Assembly (NCBI RefSeq): GCF_001468465.1
Contig: NZ_LNSA01000002.1
Span: forward strand, 204,409-268,408
Direction of reading: 5' to 3'
Source: Sphingopyxis sp. H115
Lineage (GTDB): Bacteria; Pseudomonadota; Alphaproteobacteria; Sphingomonadales; Sphingomonadaceae
DNA length: 64,000 nucleotides
Part shown: positions 8,663 through 16,295 of the stretch, piece after piece
How the letters are laid out: each line of letters opens with the position of its first letter
Position numbering within the stretch: the first letter of the stretch is position 1
Made by a program: the position numbers and the translations under genes
The notes under the pieces: model-generated
Database searches by the model: none
What the model was told of the DNA's origin: nothing
What the model saw: only the letters and a program-made list of their open reading frames with translations

Positions 8663-8693
8663 TTGACCTAAACTTAACTTGAACTTTCATAAG
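8663..8693 (+). promoter_or_regulatory. SoxR-type operator/promoter with 19-bp spacer
   Basis: A -35 box TTGACC (8663-8668) and a -10-like CATAAG (8688-8693) are separated by 19 bases, the abnormal spacing used by MerR-family activators. The spacer contains CCTAAACTTAACTTGAAC, which matches the enterobacterial SoxR box at 14 of 18 positions. It faces the VOC gene, whose GTG start is 32 bases beyond the -10. The location between soxR and its likely target strongly supports the call. Confidence 0.8.
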
Positions 8694-8724
8694 TCGCGCG
8701 TCAACACGAATCAGGAGAAACAAG

Positions 8725-9120
8725 GTGACGCATCCCTTCATCGAGCATGTAAATCTGACGGTCAGCGATCCCGATCGTACCGCCGGAATCTTGTCGGCGA
8801 TCTTCGGCTGGCACGAACGCTGGCGCGGCCCCGCGCGCGACGGCGGGCGCACGATCCACCTCGGCAGCGATGCCGCCTATGTCGCACTCTACGCCGGCCC
8901 CGACGGCCAGCACGCCGAAACGCGTTATCCGAAAGGCGAACCGCTCAACCATGTCGGGGTGCAGGTCGACGATCTCGACACGATCGAAATGCGCGTGAAG
9001 GCGGTGGGCCTGACCCCTTTCAACCATGGCGTTTACGAACCCGGCCGCCGCTTCTATTTCTTCGATCCCGACGGCATCGAATATGAAGTCGTCAGCTATG
9101 CCGAGCCGCGCGAGCGCTGA
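8725..9120 (+). CDS. VOC (glyoxalase/bleomycin resistance) family protein
   Basis: This 131-residue vicinal-oxygen-chelate protein starts at a GTG with AGGAG six bases upstream. Two beta-alpha-beta-beta-beta modules are visible: FIEHVNLTVSDPDRTAGILSAIFGW, and LNHVGVQVDDLDTIEMRVK followed by RRFYFFDPDGIEYEVVSYAE. Candidate metal ligands are the two early His (EHVNL, NHVGV) and the terminal Glu in IEYEVVS. Family members isomerise glutathione adducts, cleave aromatic rings or bind toxic drugs. The SoxR-type promoter immediately upstream suggests a role in resisting redox-active or electrophilic compounds, which is inference from context. Confidence 0.9.
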   Translation: MTHPFIEHVNLTVSDPDRTAGILSAIFGWHERWRGPARDGGRTIHLGSDAAYVALYAGPDGQHAETRYPKGEPLNHVGVQVDDLDTIEMRVKAVGLTPFNHGVYEPGRRFYFFDPDGIEYEVVSYAEPRER

Positions 9121-9190
9121 GCCGGGGCAACAAGTGCGGCGCTGCGGCGTTGATGGGTCATCGGGGGGAGAATAGAGATGGAGCCTTTCG

Positions 9191-9655
9191 ATGAGCGACG
9201 ATATCAAACAGCAGTTTTGGAAAGCCTTGGCCGACAGCCCCTATGTCATGCTCGGCGCAACCGGCGAACGCGACCACCACATCCCGATGAACGCGCAACT
9301 CGACAAGGACGCGAACAGCGCCTTCTGGTTCTTCACCGCGACCGACAACCGCCTTGCCACCGGCGGACCCGCGATGGCGCAATTCGCGTCGAAAGGTCAT
9401 GACCTCTTCGCCTGCATCGCGGGTACGCTGCGCCGGGAAACCGACCGCGCGGTGCTCGACAGACTGTGGAACAACGGCATTGCGGCCTGGTATGAAGGCG
9501 GCAAGGACGACCCCAAGCTCGTCCTGCTCCGCTTCGACCTCGACAATGCCGAGATCTGGACCGCCGATCCGGGCATCAAGGGGATGTTCAAGCTCGCAAC
9601 CGGGCTGACCATGAAGGAAGGCGAGCTCGGCCAGCACGCCGAAGTGGCGTTGTAG
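9191..9655 (+). CDS. Pyridoxamine 5'-phosphate oxidase-like general stress protein
   Basis: This is a 154-residue split-barrel flavin-binding-fold protein of the general-stress-protein-26 type. It shows ALADSPYVMLGATGERDHHIPMNA, FWFFTATDNRLA and a GHDLFACIAGTL strand, then a region with DRLWNNGIAAWYEGGKDDPKLVLLRF that is typical of the family. GGAG lies seven bases before the ATG. Members bind FMN or F420 and some reduce small electrophiles, but activity is rarely proven. It follows the VOC gene by 70 bases in the same direction and might be part of the SoxR-controlled transcript. Confidence 0.9.
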   Translation: MSDDIKQQFWKALADSPYVMLGATGERDHHIPMNAQLDKDANSAFWFFTATDNRLATGGPAMAQFASKGHDLFACIAGTLRRETDRAVLDRLWNNGIAAWYEGGKDDPKLVLLRFDLDNAEIWTADPGIKGMFKLATGLTMKEGELGQHAEVAL

Positions 9656-9696
9656 CCTATCTTGGACATGCGCCCATGCTCGTTTAAGAAGGCGGC

Positions 9697-10089
9697 ATGG
9701 GCGCGTGGATCGAAAGGCATTACGCTTGGACCGGATTGACGAGCCGCGACGAATATCGTCGTTGGTTGCCGCTAATCATTTCCGTCGATGCTCTTTTGCT
9801 GTGGTTTCAGTTTGAGTTCGGTACAGACCGTCGAATCGACTTCGGGCAATTCGGTTGGTTCGCAGCGCCCTTGTTCCTGGTCAGTATCGCTTATTACATC
9901 GGCTGGTTTTTGCTGACGGCGCGCAGGCTGCGATCGGCAGATATCTCCCGGGCCTGGTTGCTCTTCGCTTTCTTTACAATTAACCTTTCGGTGGGTGAGT
10001 ATCGCGTCAATTTTACTTTCATTTCCGCGCTTTTGCTCACCGCTGTTGGCGCTCTGGCTTCCGACCGCGATCCATATTCGGACGTCTAG
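9697..10089 (+). CDS. Small membrane protein, DUF805-like
   Basis: This 130-residue protein has three or four hydrophobic helices. Two features recall the DUF805 (YhaH-like) family: the N-terminal LTSRDEYRRWLPLIISVDALL, and an arginine motif before a helix, TARRLRSADISRAWLLF. The match is distant. The gene is visibly richer in A and T than its neighbours, with TTT, TCG and AAT codons common, suggesting later acquisition or relaxed selection. Its stop overlaps the stop region of the convergent dipeptide epimerase by four bases. Function is unknown. Confidence 0.7.
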   Translation: MGAWIERHYAWTGLTSRDEYRRWLPLIISVDALLLWFQFEFGTDRRIDFGQFGWFAAPLFLVSIAYYIGWFLLTARRLRSADISRAWLLFAFFTINLSVGEYRVNFTFISALLLTAVGALASDRDPYSDV

Positions 10090-11069
10090 ATCCCGATCCG
10101 CCCTTCGCGAAACTCGAAGCCGCCCTCGCGGTCGCGTTCGAGCAGCGCCGGGCCGTCGAGATCGACCCAGCGTGCGCGCTGCGCGAGGACGAAAGCCGGC
10201 GCGATCGCGAGGCTGGTCGACAGCATGCATCCGACCATGATCGACAGCCCCGCCGCGTCGGCGGCATCGGCGATCTTCAGCGCCTCGGTCAGCCCGCCCG
10301 CCTTATCGAGCTTGATATTCACCCCGTCGTAAAATGGCCCGATCCGCGCAACGTCGGCGGCGGTCTGGCAGCTTTCGTCGGCGACAAAGGGCAACGGCGC
10401 ATAGATGGGATCGAGCAGCGCGTCGGCGCCGACGGGGACCGGCTGTTCGATCATCTCGACCCCCATGTCGGCGAGCGCCTCGGCCTCGCTCAAGATATCG
10501 ACCGCGCCCCAGCTTTCGTTCGCGTCGACGATCAGCCGCGCCTCGGGCGCCCCCTTGCGGACCCCGGCAACGCGCAGCCGGTCTCCCTCGCCGGTCAGCT
10601 TGATCTTGAGCAATCGATAGCCGTCGGCCGCCGCGGTCGCCGCCTGCTCCGCCATTGCGCCCGGGGTGCCGAGCGAAATGGTATAGGCCGTCACCCGGGC
10701 GGTCGGTGCGCCGTCGCATCCGGCGAGCTGCCACAACCTGAGCCCGCGCTGTCTCGCCTCGAGGTCCCACAGCGCACAATCGAGCGCATTGCGCGCCGCG
10801 CCGGGCGCCATCAATTCCTGCACCGCAGCGCGCGCATCCGCCGCGTCCATGTCGGCGATAAAGGGTGCCACGCGCAAAATCTGGTCGCGGCACCCCGCCG
10901 CACCCTCGCCCAGATAATAGATCGGCGTTCCTTCGCCGCGCCCCATCGCCCCGTCGCTCTCGATTTCCGCAACCACGACATCGACATGCGTCTTCGCGCC
11001 ACGACTGATGACGAACTCTCCGGCCACCGGCCAGCGTTCGACACGTGCGCTTTTCAGTTGGATAGCCAT
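10086..11069 (-). CDS. Dipeptide epimerase (L-Ala-D/L-Glu epimerase type), enolase superfamily
   Basis: This 327-residue enzyme of the mandelate-racemase/muconate-lactonising subgroup is expected to epimerise muropeptide-derived dipeptides during peptidoglycan recycling. It has the acid-base LLKIKL (KxK) motif, the metal ligands in IVDANESW, MIEQPVP and FVADESC, and the opposite-face lysine in VNIKLDKAGGL. The C-terminal VGCMLSTSLAIAPA segment contains the typical dipeptide-binding loop. The longer reading frame reaches 11165, but MAIQLKSARVERWPVAGEF at 11069 is the natural N-terminus. No convincing Shine-Dalgarno precedes it, and only 23 bases separate it from the divergent YkvA gene, so the transcript may be nearly leaderless. 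Confidence 0.92.
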   Translation of the reverse strand: MAIQLKSARVERWPVAGEFVISRGAKTHVDVVVAEIESDGAMGRGEGTPIYYLGEGAAGCRDQILRVAPFIADMDAADARAAVQELMAPGAARNALDCALWDLEARQRGLRLWQLAGCDGAPTARVTAYTISLGTPGAMAEQAATAAADGYRLLKIKLTGEGDRLRVAGVRKGAPEARLIVDANESWGAVDILSEAEALADMGVEMIEQPVPVGADALLDPIYAPLPFVADESCQTAADVARIGPFYDGVNIKLDKAGGLTEALKIADAADAAGLSIMVGCMLSTSLAIAPAFVLAQRARWVDLDGPALLERDREGGFEFREGRIGI

Positions 11070-11092
11070 GCGGGGACAGTAATGATCAATCG

Positions 11093-11488
11093 ATGACCGG
11101 CAAATCCCTTTCCGAACGCATCGGCGACCTTGGCCACCGCCTCGCGGTCGAAGCGCACGCCGCATGGTTCGCCGCCCGCGACGCGCGCGTGCCGATGCTG
11201 GCGCGCATACTCGCGGTCGCGGTGGCGGCCTATGCGCTGTCGCCGATCGACCTGATCCCCGACTTCATTCCGGTGCTCGGCTGGCTCGATGACCTCGTCA
11301 TCGTCCCGCTTGGGCTGCTCGCGGTGCGTCGGCTGATCCCCGCGCCCCTCTGGACCGAACTCCACGCCAACGCCGAGGTCGCAACCGAACGCCCTTCGAG
11401 CCGGGCCGGCATGGCGTTCATCCTGCTGCTCTGGGCGGGGCTGCTCTATATCGTCTATTGGAGCGTGCGGACGTCGCCCTGGCATTGA
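11093..11488 (+). CDS. YkvA family (DUF1232) membrane protein
   Basis: This 131-residue protein carries the DUF1232 core at residues 42-75: AYALSPIDLIPDFIPVLGWLDDLVIVPLGL, split here by the signature SPIDLIPDFIP, which forms a re-entrant or membrane hairpin. A C-terminal transmembrane helix (MAFILLLWAGLLYIVYWSV) is also present. The role of the family is not known. Its start lies 23 bases from the divergent epimerase start. The 159 bases downstream before priA hold an inverted repeat but no gene. Confidence 0.9.
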   Translation: MTGKSLSERIGDLGHRLAVEAHAAWFAARDARVPMLARILAVAVAAYALSPIDLIPDFIPVLGWLDDLVIVPLGLLAVRRLIPAPLWTELHANAEVATERPSSRAGMAFILLLWAGLLYIVYWSVRTSPWH

Positions 11489-11505
11489 CCCCCGAGCGAG
11501 CGTCG

Positions 11506-11546
11506 GTTCCGGGGTGGAGAGCGGACGTTCCCGATTCCCCCGGAAC
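11506..11546. terminator. GC-rich inverted repeat between ykvA-like gene and priA
   Basis: GTTCCGGGG at 11506-11514 is perfectly complementary to CCCCGGAAC at 11538-11546 with a 23-base loop. There is no T-run, so this may be a factor-dependent terminator or processing site rather than an intrinsic one. The rest of 11489-11647 shows no gene or tRNA. Confidence 0.35.
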
Positions 11547-11647
11547 GGGAAGGGGGGGAGCGCTAGCGGCAACTTCCGGTCCTTGGCCGACACCCCAACC
11601 CTAGGCGCTTTCCTATTTTACCCGCCGCCCTATATCCTGCCCAGCCC

Positions 11648-13816
11648 ATGACCCGCGCCCGCGTCCTCCTGCTCACCGCCGCCCTCGGGCCGCTCGATTA
11701 TCGAGTGCCCCATGGCAGCGAAGCCCCGCTCGGTAGCGTCGTCGTCGTGCCGCTCGGCCCGCGCAAGATGGGTGGCGTGGTGTGGGAAGACAGCGCGTTC
11801 GGCGCGCCCGAACCCGTCGGCGACAATCGCCTGCGCAACCTGTTCGAGGTCGTGCCGGTGCCGCCCGTTCCGGCGCCGCTGCGCAAACTCGTCGAATGGA
11901 CGAGCGATTATTATCTGGCACCGCCGGGATCGGTGCTGCGTATGGTGCTGCCCGGCGCGGCCTTCGCCGACGCGCGGCGCCCGATCGTCGAATATCGCGC
12001 CACGGGTGAGCTGCTGGCGCGGATGACGCCGCAGCGCACCGTCGCGCTAGAAAAGATCGGCCGGCGGCAGGGCATCGTGCGCGAACTCGCCGCGATGGCC
12101 GAAGTCAGCGAGGCGGTGATCCGGGGGCTCGTCCAGACCGGCGCGCTCGAAGCGGTGAGCGTCTTGGCCGACCAGCCCTACCCCGAGCCCGACAGCGGCT
12201 TTGCCCCGCCCGACCTGTCGGACGAACAGAGCGCCGCCGCCGGGCAGCTTCGCGGCGCGGTCGCGGCCGGCAAGTTCGAGACGCTGCTGCTCGACGGCGT
12301 CACCGGATCGGGCAAGACCGAAGTCTATATGGAGGCGATCGCCGCCGCGATCGACGCGGGCAAGCAGGCGCTCGTCCTCCTCCCCGAAATCGCGCTCACC
12401 GAACCGATGCTGACGCGCTTCGCCGCGCGCTTCGGCTGCGAGCCCGTCGCCTGGCACAGCGGCTTGCGCTCGACCGAACGCCGTCGCGCCTGGCACAGCA
12501 TCGCCGCAGGCGAGGCGAAGATCGTCGTCGGCGCGCGTTCGGCGCTGTTCCTCCCTTACGCCAATCTCGGCGTGATCGTCGTCGACGAGGCGCATGAGAC
12601 GAGCTTCAAGCAGGAAGACGGCGTCCATTATCACGCGCGCGATGTCGCAGTGATGCGCGGCCATTTCGAGGGGCTGCCGGTCGTCCTCGCGAGCGCGACC
12701 CCCGCGCTCGAAAGCCTCGCGATGGTGGAGGCGGGACGCTATCGCCACATCGTTCTCCCCGCGCGCTTTGGCGGCGCGACCTTGCCCGGCCTCGCCGCAA
12801 TCGACATGCGGCAAGACCCACCCGACCGCGGCCGCTGGCTCGCCCCGCCGCTAGTCGGCGCGCTCGCCGACCGGCTCAGCAAGGGCGAGCAAAGCCTGCT
12901 CTTCCTCAACCGCCGCGGCTTTGCGCCGCTGACCCTCTGCCGCACCTGCGGCCACCGCATCCAGTGCCCCAATTGCACTGCATGGATGGTCGAACACCGG
13001 CTGGTCCACCGCCTCGCCTGCCACCATTGCGGCCATGTCATGCCGCCGCCGCGGCTCTGCCCCGAATGCGAGGACGAGGACAGTCTTGTTGCGTGCGGCC
13101 CCGGCGTCGAGCGCGTCGCCGACGAGGTGGCGTTGCGTTTTCCCGAAGCGCGCACCGCGATCGTCACCAGCGACACCTTGTGGTCGCCTGCCAAGGCCGC
13201 CGAGTTCGTTGACAATGTCGAGGGAGGCCTCGTCGACATCATCATCGGGACGCAGCTCGTGACCAAAGGCTATCATTTCCCTAACCTCACGCTCGTCGGC
13301 GTGGTCGACGCCGACCTCGGACTCGACGGCGGCGATTTGCGCGCCTCCGAACGCACCTTTCAACAGATCGCGCAGGTCGCGGGGCGCGCCGGGCGCGGGG
13401 TCAAACCCGGCGAAGTGCTGATCCAGACGCGCGTTCCGCAAGCGCCCGTCATGGCGGCGCTCGTCGCGAACGACCGCGACGGCTTTTATGCCGCCGAGGC
13501 GGCGGCGCGCAAATTTGCCGGCGCGCCGCCCTATGGCCGCTTCGCCGCGCTCGTCATCTCGTCGGAGGATATCGAGGTCGCGCGCGGGCAGGCGCAGCGG
13601 CTGGGAGCGAAGGCGCCCGTTGCCGAAGGGCTCGCCGTCTACGGTCCCGCGCCGGCGCCGCTCGCGATGTTGCGCGGCCGGCACCGCTTCCGCCTCTTGC
13701 TCCACGCCCCGCGCAGCTTCGACCTGCAAGGAACGATACGCGCGTGGGTGGACAGCGTCGAATGGTCGACCAAGGCGCGGCTCGCGATCGACATCGACCC
13801 TTATAGTTTCGTCTGA
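11648..13816 (+). CDS. priA: Primosomal replication protein N' (PriA helicase)
   Basis: This 722-residue superfamily 2 DNA helicase reloads the replisome at collapsed forks. The N-terminal 3'BD and winged-helix region is followed by Walker A DGVTGSGKTEVY (Lys223), the DEAH box at residues 313-316, a Cys-rich zinc-binding module (CRTCGHRIQCPNC, then CHHCGHV and LCPEC), and motif VI QQIAQVAGRAGRG. All helicase motifs and eight zinc-ligand cysteines look intact. Length matches other alphaproteobacterial PriA proteins. No strong Shine-Dalgarno is visible, but the ATG at 11648 begins the natural N-terminus (TRARVLLLTAALGPLDYRVP). Confidence 0.97.
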   Translation: MTRARVLLLTAALGPLDYRVPHGSEAPLGSVVVVPLGPRKMGGVVWEDSAFGAPEPVGDNRLRNLFEVVPVPPVPAPLRKLVEWTSDYYLAPPGSVLRMVLPGAAFADARRPIVEYRATGELLARMTPQRTVALEKIGRRQGIVRELAAMAEVSEAVIRGLVQTGALEAVSVLADQPYPEPDSGFAPPDLSDEQSAAAGQLRGAVAAGKFETLLLDGVTGSGKTEVYMEAIAAAIDAGKQALVLLPEIALTEPMLTRFAARFGCEPVAWHSGLRSTERRRAWHSIAAGEAKIVVGARSALFLPYANLGVIVVDEAHETSFKQEDGVHYHARDVAVMRGHFEGLPVVLASATPALESLAMVEAGRYRHIVLPARFGGATLPGLAAIDMRQDPPDRGRWLAPPLVGALADRLSKGEQSLLFLNRRGFAPLTLCRTCGHRIQCPNCTAWMVEHRLVHRLACHHCGHVMPPPRLCPECEDEDSLVACGPGVERVADEVALRFPEARTAIVTSDTLWSPAKAAEFVDNVEGGLVDIIIGTQLVTKGYHFPNLTLVGVVDADLGLDGGDLRASERTFQQIAQVAGRAGRGVKPGEVLIQTRVPQAPVMAALVANDRDGFYAAEAAARKFAGAPPYGRFAALVISSEDIEVARGQAQRLGAKAPVAEGLAVYGPAPAPLAMLRGRHRFRLLLHAPRSFDLQGTIRAWVDSVEWSTKARLAIDIDPYSFV

Positions 13817-13883
13817 CAAGGCAGGACTTTACACCTCGGCGCCGCGCTGCCAGCATGGAAACAATAAAGCCGGGGGAGCTTTC

Positions 13884-15407
13884 ATGATCAGGATTTGGGC
13901 AGCGGCGGCCGCAATGGTCGCGGCACTTGTCGCAACTGCGGCCGATGCGCGCTGGATGCGCGCGGAAACCGACAGTTTCATCATCTACAGCGAAGGCAGC
14001 GAAAAATCGCTGCGCGAATTCGCGTCGACGCTCCAGCGGTTCGACGTCGCGCTGCGCCTGCTGCTCGAGGTCAAGGAACAGGGCGAAGCCAACCGCCTGC
14101 CCATCTATTTGCTCGGTTCGACCGGCGAGGTCGCAAAGCTCTATACCGGGTCGCGGTCCTCGTCCTTCGTCGGCTTCTACCGGACCGATCGCAACGGCAG
14201 CTTCGCGGTGTCGCACCGGGAAAATGGCGGGCGCTCGCGCGGCACCTCGGCGTCGCAGGAAACGCTGTTCCACGAATATGCGCATCATTTCATGAAGCGC
14301 TATCGCACCGGCGCCTATCCGGCGTGGATTATCGAGGGGTTCGCCGAATATTATTCGACGATCGATTTCGACAAGAATGGCAAGGCGCTGATCGGCAAAC
14401 CCGCCTATGGCCGACAATATGGCCTTGTCGAATTGCCGCAGATTCCGGTCGAGACGCTTCTGGCGACCGACCCCCATTCGCTGAAGACGGTCGGTCAGGT
14501 CGATGTCTATTACGGGCGCGCCTGGCTTTTGACGCATATGCTGTTCCACGATACGTCGCGGGACGGGCAACTCGTCGCCTATGCCCGTGCGATCAATGCG
14601 GGGATCGAAGCCGAACAGGCGGCGCGCCAGGTGTTCGGCGACCTCGACCAGCTCGACAAGGATCTCGCCGCCTATCTCCGGCGCCCGCTCAACTACCGCG
14701 TCACGCGCGACGCGATCCCCGTTCCCACCCGGATCGCGGTGACCGCACTGCCCCCCGGCGAGGATGCCGCCATCCCGCTGCGGCTCGCGCGGCTCAACGC
14801 CCGCTCGGCGGACGATGCCCGCACCGCCCGCGACGGCCTTCGGACGCTGGCCTCGGCCCATGCGGGCGACGCCGCTGTCTGGTTCGAATATGCGGCCGCC
14901 GAATGGGCGCTCGACAAGCAAAGCCGCAACCTCGCCACGGTTCGAAGCGCGCTCGACCGCGCGATCGCGATCGACCCCGATCATGTCCGTGCCAATGTCC
15001 TGCTCGGCGAACTGCTGATGCACGAGCTCGAGGAAAAGGGCGATTATGACGATGCCGGCTGGCAAAAGGCGCGCGAACCCATCACCCTTGCGAACCGGAC
15101 CGATCCCGACGATCCGCTGCCGCTCTATGTCTATTTCCAGAGCTTCGTCGATCAGGGCCAGGTGCCGCCCGACATCGCGATCGACGGGCTCGAACAGGCG
15201 TTCCGGCTCGCCCCCGAAAATATCGAGATCCGCGTCGCCCATGCCTTCGCGCTCGCCAACCGCGGACGATTCACCTCGGCGATCCGGCTCGCCCAGTCGA
15301 TCGCGTTCGATCCGCATATGGGGGCGCAGGCGCGGCCGTTCCTTGAACAGTTGCTGCGGCTGCGCGACCAGCGCGAGGGCAGGCGGGCGCCGGGCGCCGC
15401 CGAATAG
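13884..15407 (+). CDS. Exported HExxH metallopeptidase-like protein with TPR-like C-terminus (paralogue A)
   Basis: This 507-residue protein has a signal peptide (residues 1-22, ending ATAADA). It carries a gluzincin-like site: HEYAHHF with His130, Glu131 and His134, and Glu151 in AWIIEGFAEYY, a spacing of H-E-x-x-H-x16-E. The C-terminal half is helical with TPR-like repeats (VRSALDRAIAIDPDHVRANVLLGELL). GGGGGAG lies seven bases before the ATG. The same architecture occurs in paralogue B at 16296-17879, separated only by a PEP-mutase-like gene on the other strand. A zinc-dependent periplasmic peptidase is inferred; substrate and family name are not known to me. Confidence 0.85.
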   Translation: MIRIWAAAAAMVAALVATAADARWMRAETDSFIIYSEGSEKSLREFASTLQRFDVALRLLLEVKEQGEANRLPIYLLGSTGEVAKLYTGSRSSSFVGFYRTDRNGSFAVSHRENGGRSRGTSASQETLFHEYAHHFMKRYRTGAYPAWIIEGFAEYYSTIDFDKNGKALIGKPAYGRQYGLVELPQIPVETLLATDPHSLKTVGQVDVYYGRAWLLTHMLFHDTSRDGQLVAYARAINAGIEAEQAARQVFGDLDQLDKDLAAYLRRPLNYRVTRDAIPVPTRIAVTALPPGEDAAIPLRLARLNARSADDARTARDGLRTLASAHAGDAAVWFEYAAAEWALDKQSRNLATVRSALDRAIAIDPDHVRANVLLGELLMHELEEKGDYDDAGWQKAREPITLANRTDPDDPLPLYVYFQSFVDQGQVPPDIAIDGLEQAFRLAPENIEIRVAHAFALANRGRFTSAIRLAQSIAFDPHMGAQARPFLEQLLRLRDQREGRRAPGAAE

Positions 15408-15413
15408 GTCCGG

Positions 15414-16172
15414 TCAATAATCGGGTTCGCCGCCGCCCAGCACCTGCTCGGCCTGCGCAGCGAGCCAAGCCATCGCCGCCGCCCACGGCTGGTGCCCATG
15501 GCTGATCCGCGCGACGCCGAGACCCGCGAGTTCCTTGTGCGTCGGCCCGCCCTTGCCGCGCAGGATATTGACCGGCAGCGGCGACGCTGCGCAGATCGCA
15601 CCGATGCATTTCGAATCGAGCAGGAACGGCACGAACAGCGATCCCGCCCCCGCATCGGCGTAGGCGCGCGCGCGGTTGAGCGTCGCCGCGACCAGCGCAT
15701 CACCGTCCTTCGCCGCGTCCGCCCCGCGGAACATATCGCAGCGCGCATTGACGAAAATGCCGGTGTCGGCGGCGGCACGATAGCGCGCGGCGGCTTCGGC
15801 GACCGGCAGCAATTCCGTCACGCCCGGCAACCGGTCCTCCATGTTGATCCCCGCCGCGCCCGCGTCCTTCGCGCGCGCCACCGAGACGCCGACCGCCGCC
15901 GCATCGGCTCCATATCCCGATTCCATGTCGATCGTGACCGGCAGGTCGGTGACCGAAAGGATCCGGTCGAGGTTCTCGAACACGTCGGCAATCGGAAAAT
16001 CTTCGCCATCGGCGCGTCCCTGCGCCCCGGCGACCCCGAAGCTGCCCGTCGCGATCGCCCTTGCCCCCGCCGCGGCAACCGCTTTCGCGCTGCCCGCGTC
16101 CCAGATGTTGACAAGGATCAGCGGATCGCCGGGGACGTGCAGCGCGCGAAAGGCGGCAATTTTATCGGTCAT
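15414..16172 (-). CDS. Isocitrate lyase / PEP mutase superfamily protein
   Basis: This 252-residue TIM-barrel protein belongs to the PEP mutase/isocitrate lyase superfamily. It shows LILVNIWDAGSAKAVAAAG near the N-terminus, the metal-binding TIDMESGYG, and NMEDRLPG. The isocitrate-lyase KKCGH motif is absent, so it is not a true isocitrate lyase. It more resembles the 2,3-dimethylmalate or oxaloacetate lyase-like group often annotated as isocitrate lyase/phosphoenolpyruvate mutase family. AGGAG lies eight bases upstream of the ATG. It converges with paralogue A (six bases apart) and diverges from paralogue B. The substrate cannot be inferred. Confidence 0.9.
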   Translation of the reverse strand: MTDKIAAFRALHVPGDPLILVNIWDAGSAKAVAAAGARAIATGSFGVAGAQGRADGEDFPIADVFENLDRILSVTDLPVTIDMESGYGADAAAVGVSVARAKDAGAAGINMEDRLPGVTELLPVAEAAARYRAAADTGIFVNARCDMFRGADAAKDGDALVAATLNRARAYADAGAGSLFVPFLLDSKCIGAICAASPLPVNILRGKGGPTHKELAGLGVARISHGHQPWAAAMAWLAAQAEQVLGGGEPDY

Positions 16173-16295
16173 TCTCTCTTCTCCTGATCAGATGCGCTGG
16201 GGGGATGACGGCGGAAATAGGAACATGCGCAACCAGTTGATGCATCGGCTGCGGTCGGTATAGTCGCCCTTGCGAAAATTTACCGGGGAAAACAA

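Noticed and set aside
11489..11647. Possible tRNA or small RNA gene in the ykvA-priA gap
   Set aside because: The region folds as a single inverted repeat but lacks cloverleaf arms, a T-loop sequence and a CCA end.
13554..15317. 587-residue minus-strand frame opposite peptidase paralogue A
   Set aside because: Antisense to a protein with signal peptide and HExxH motif; composition is Arg/Gly/Asp-rich shadow sequence.
15414..16172. True isocitrate lyase (aceA)
   Set aside because: The protein is about 250 residues and lacks the KKCGH active-site motif of isocitrate lyases, so only superfamily membership is claimed.
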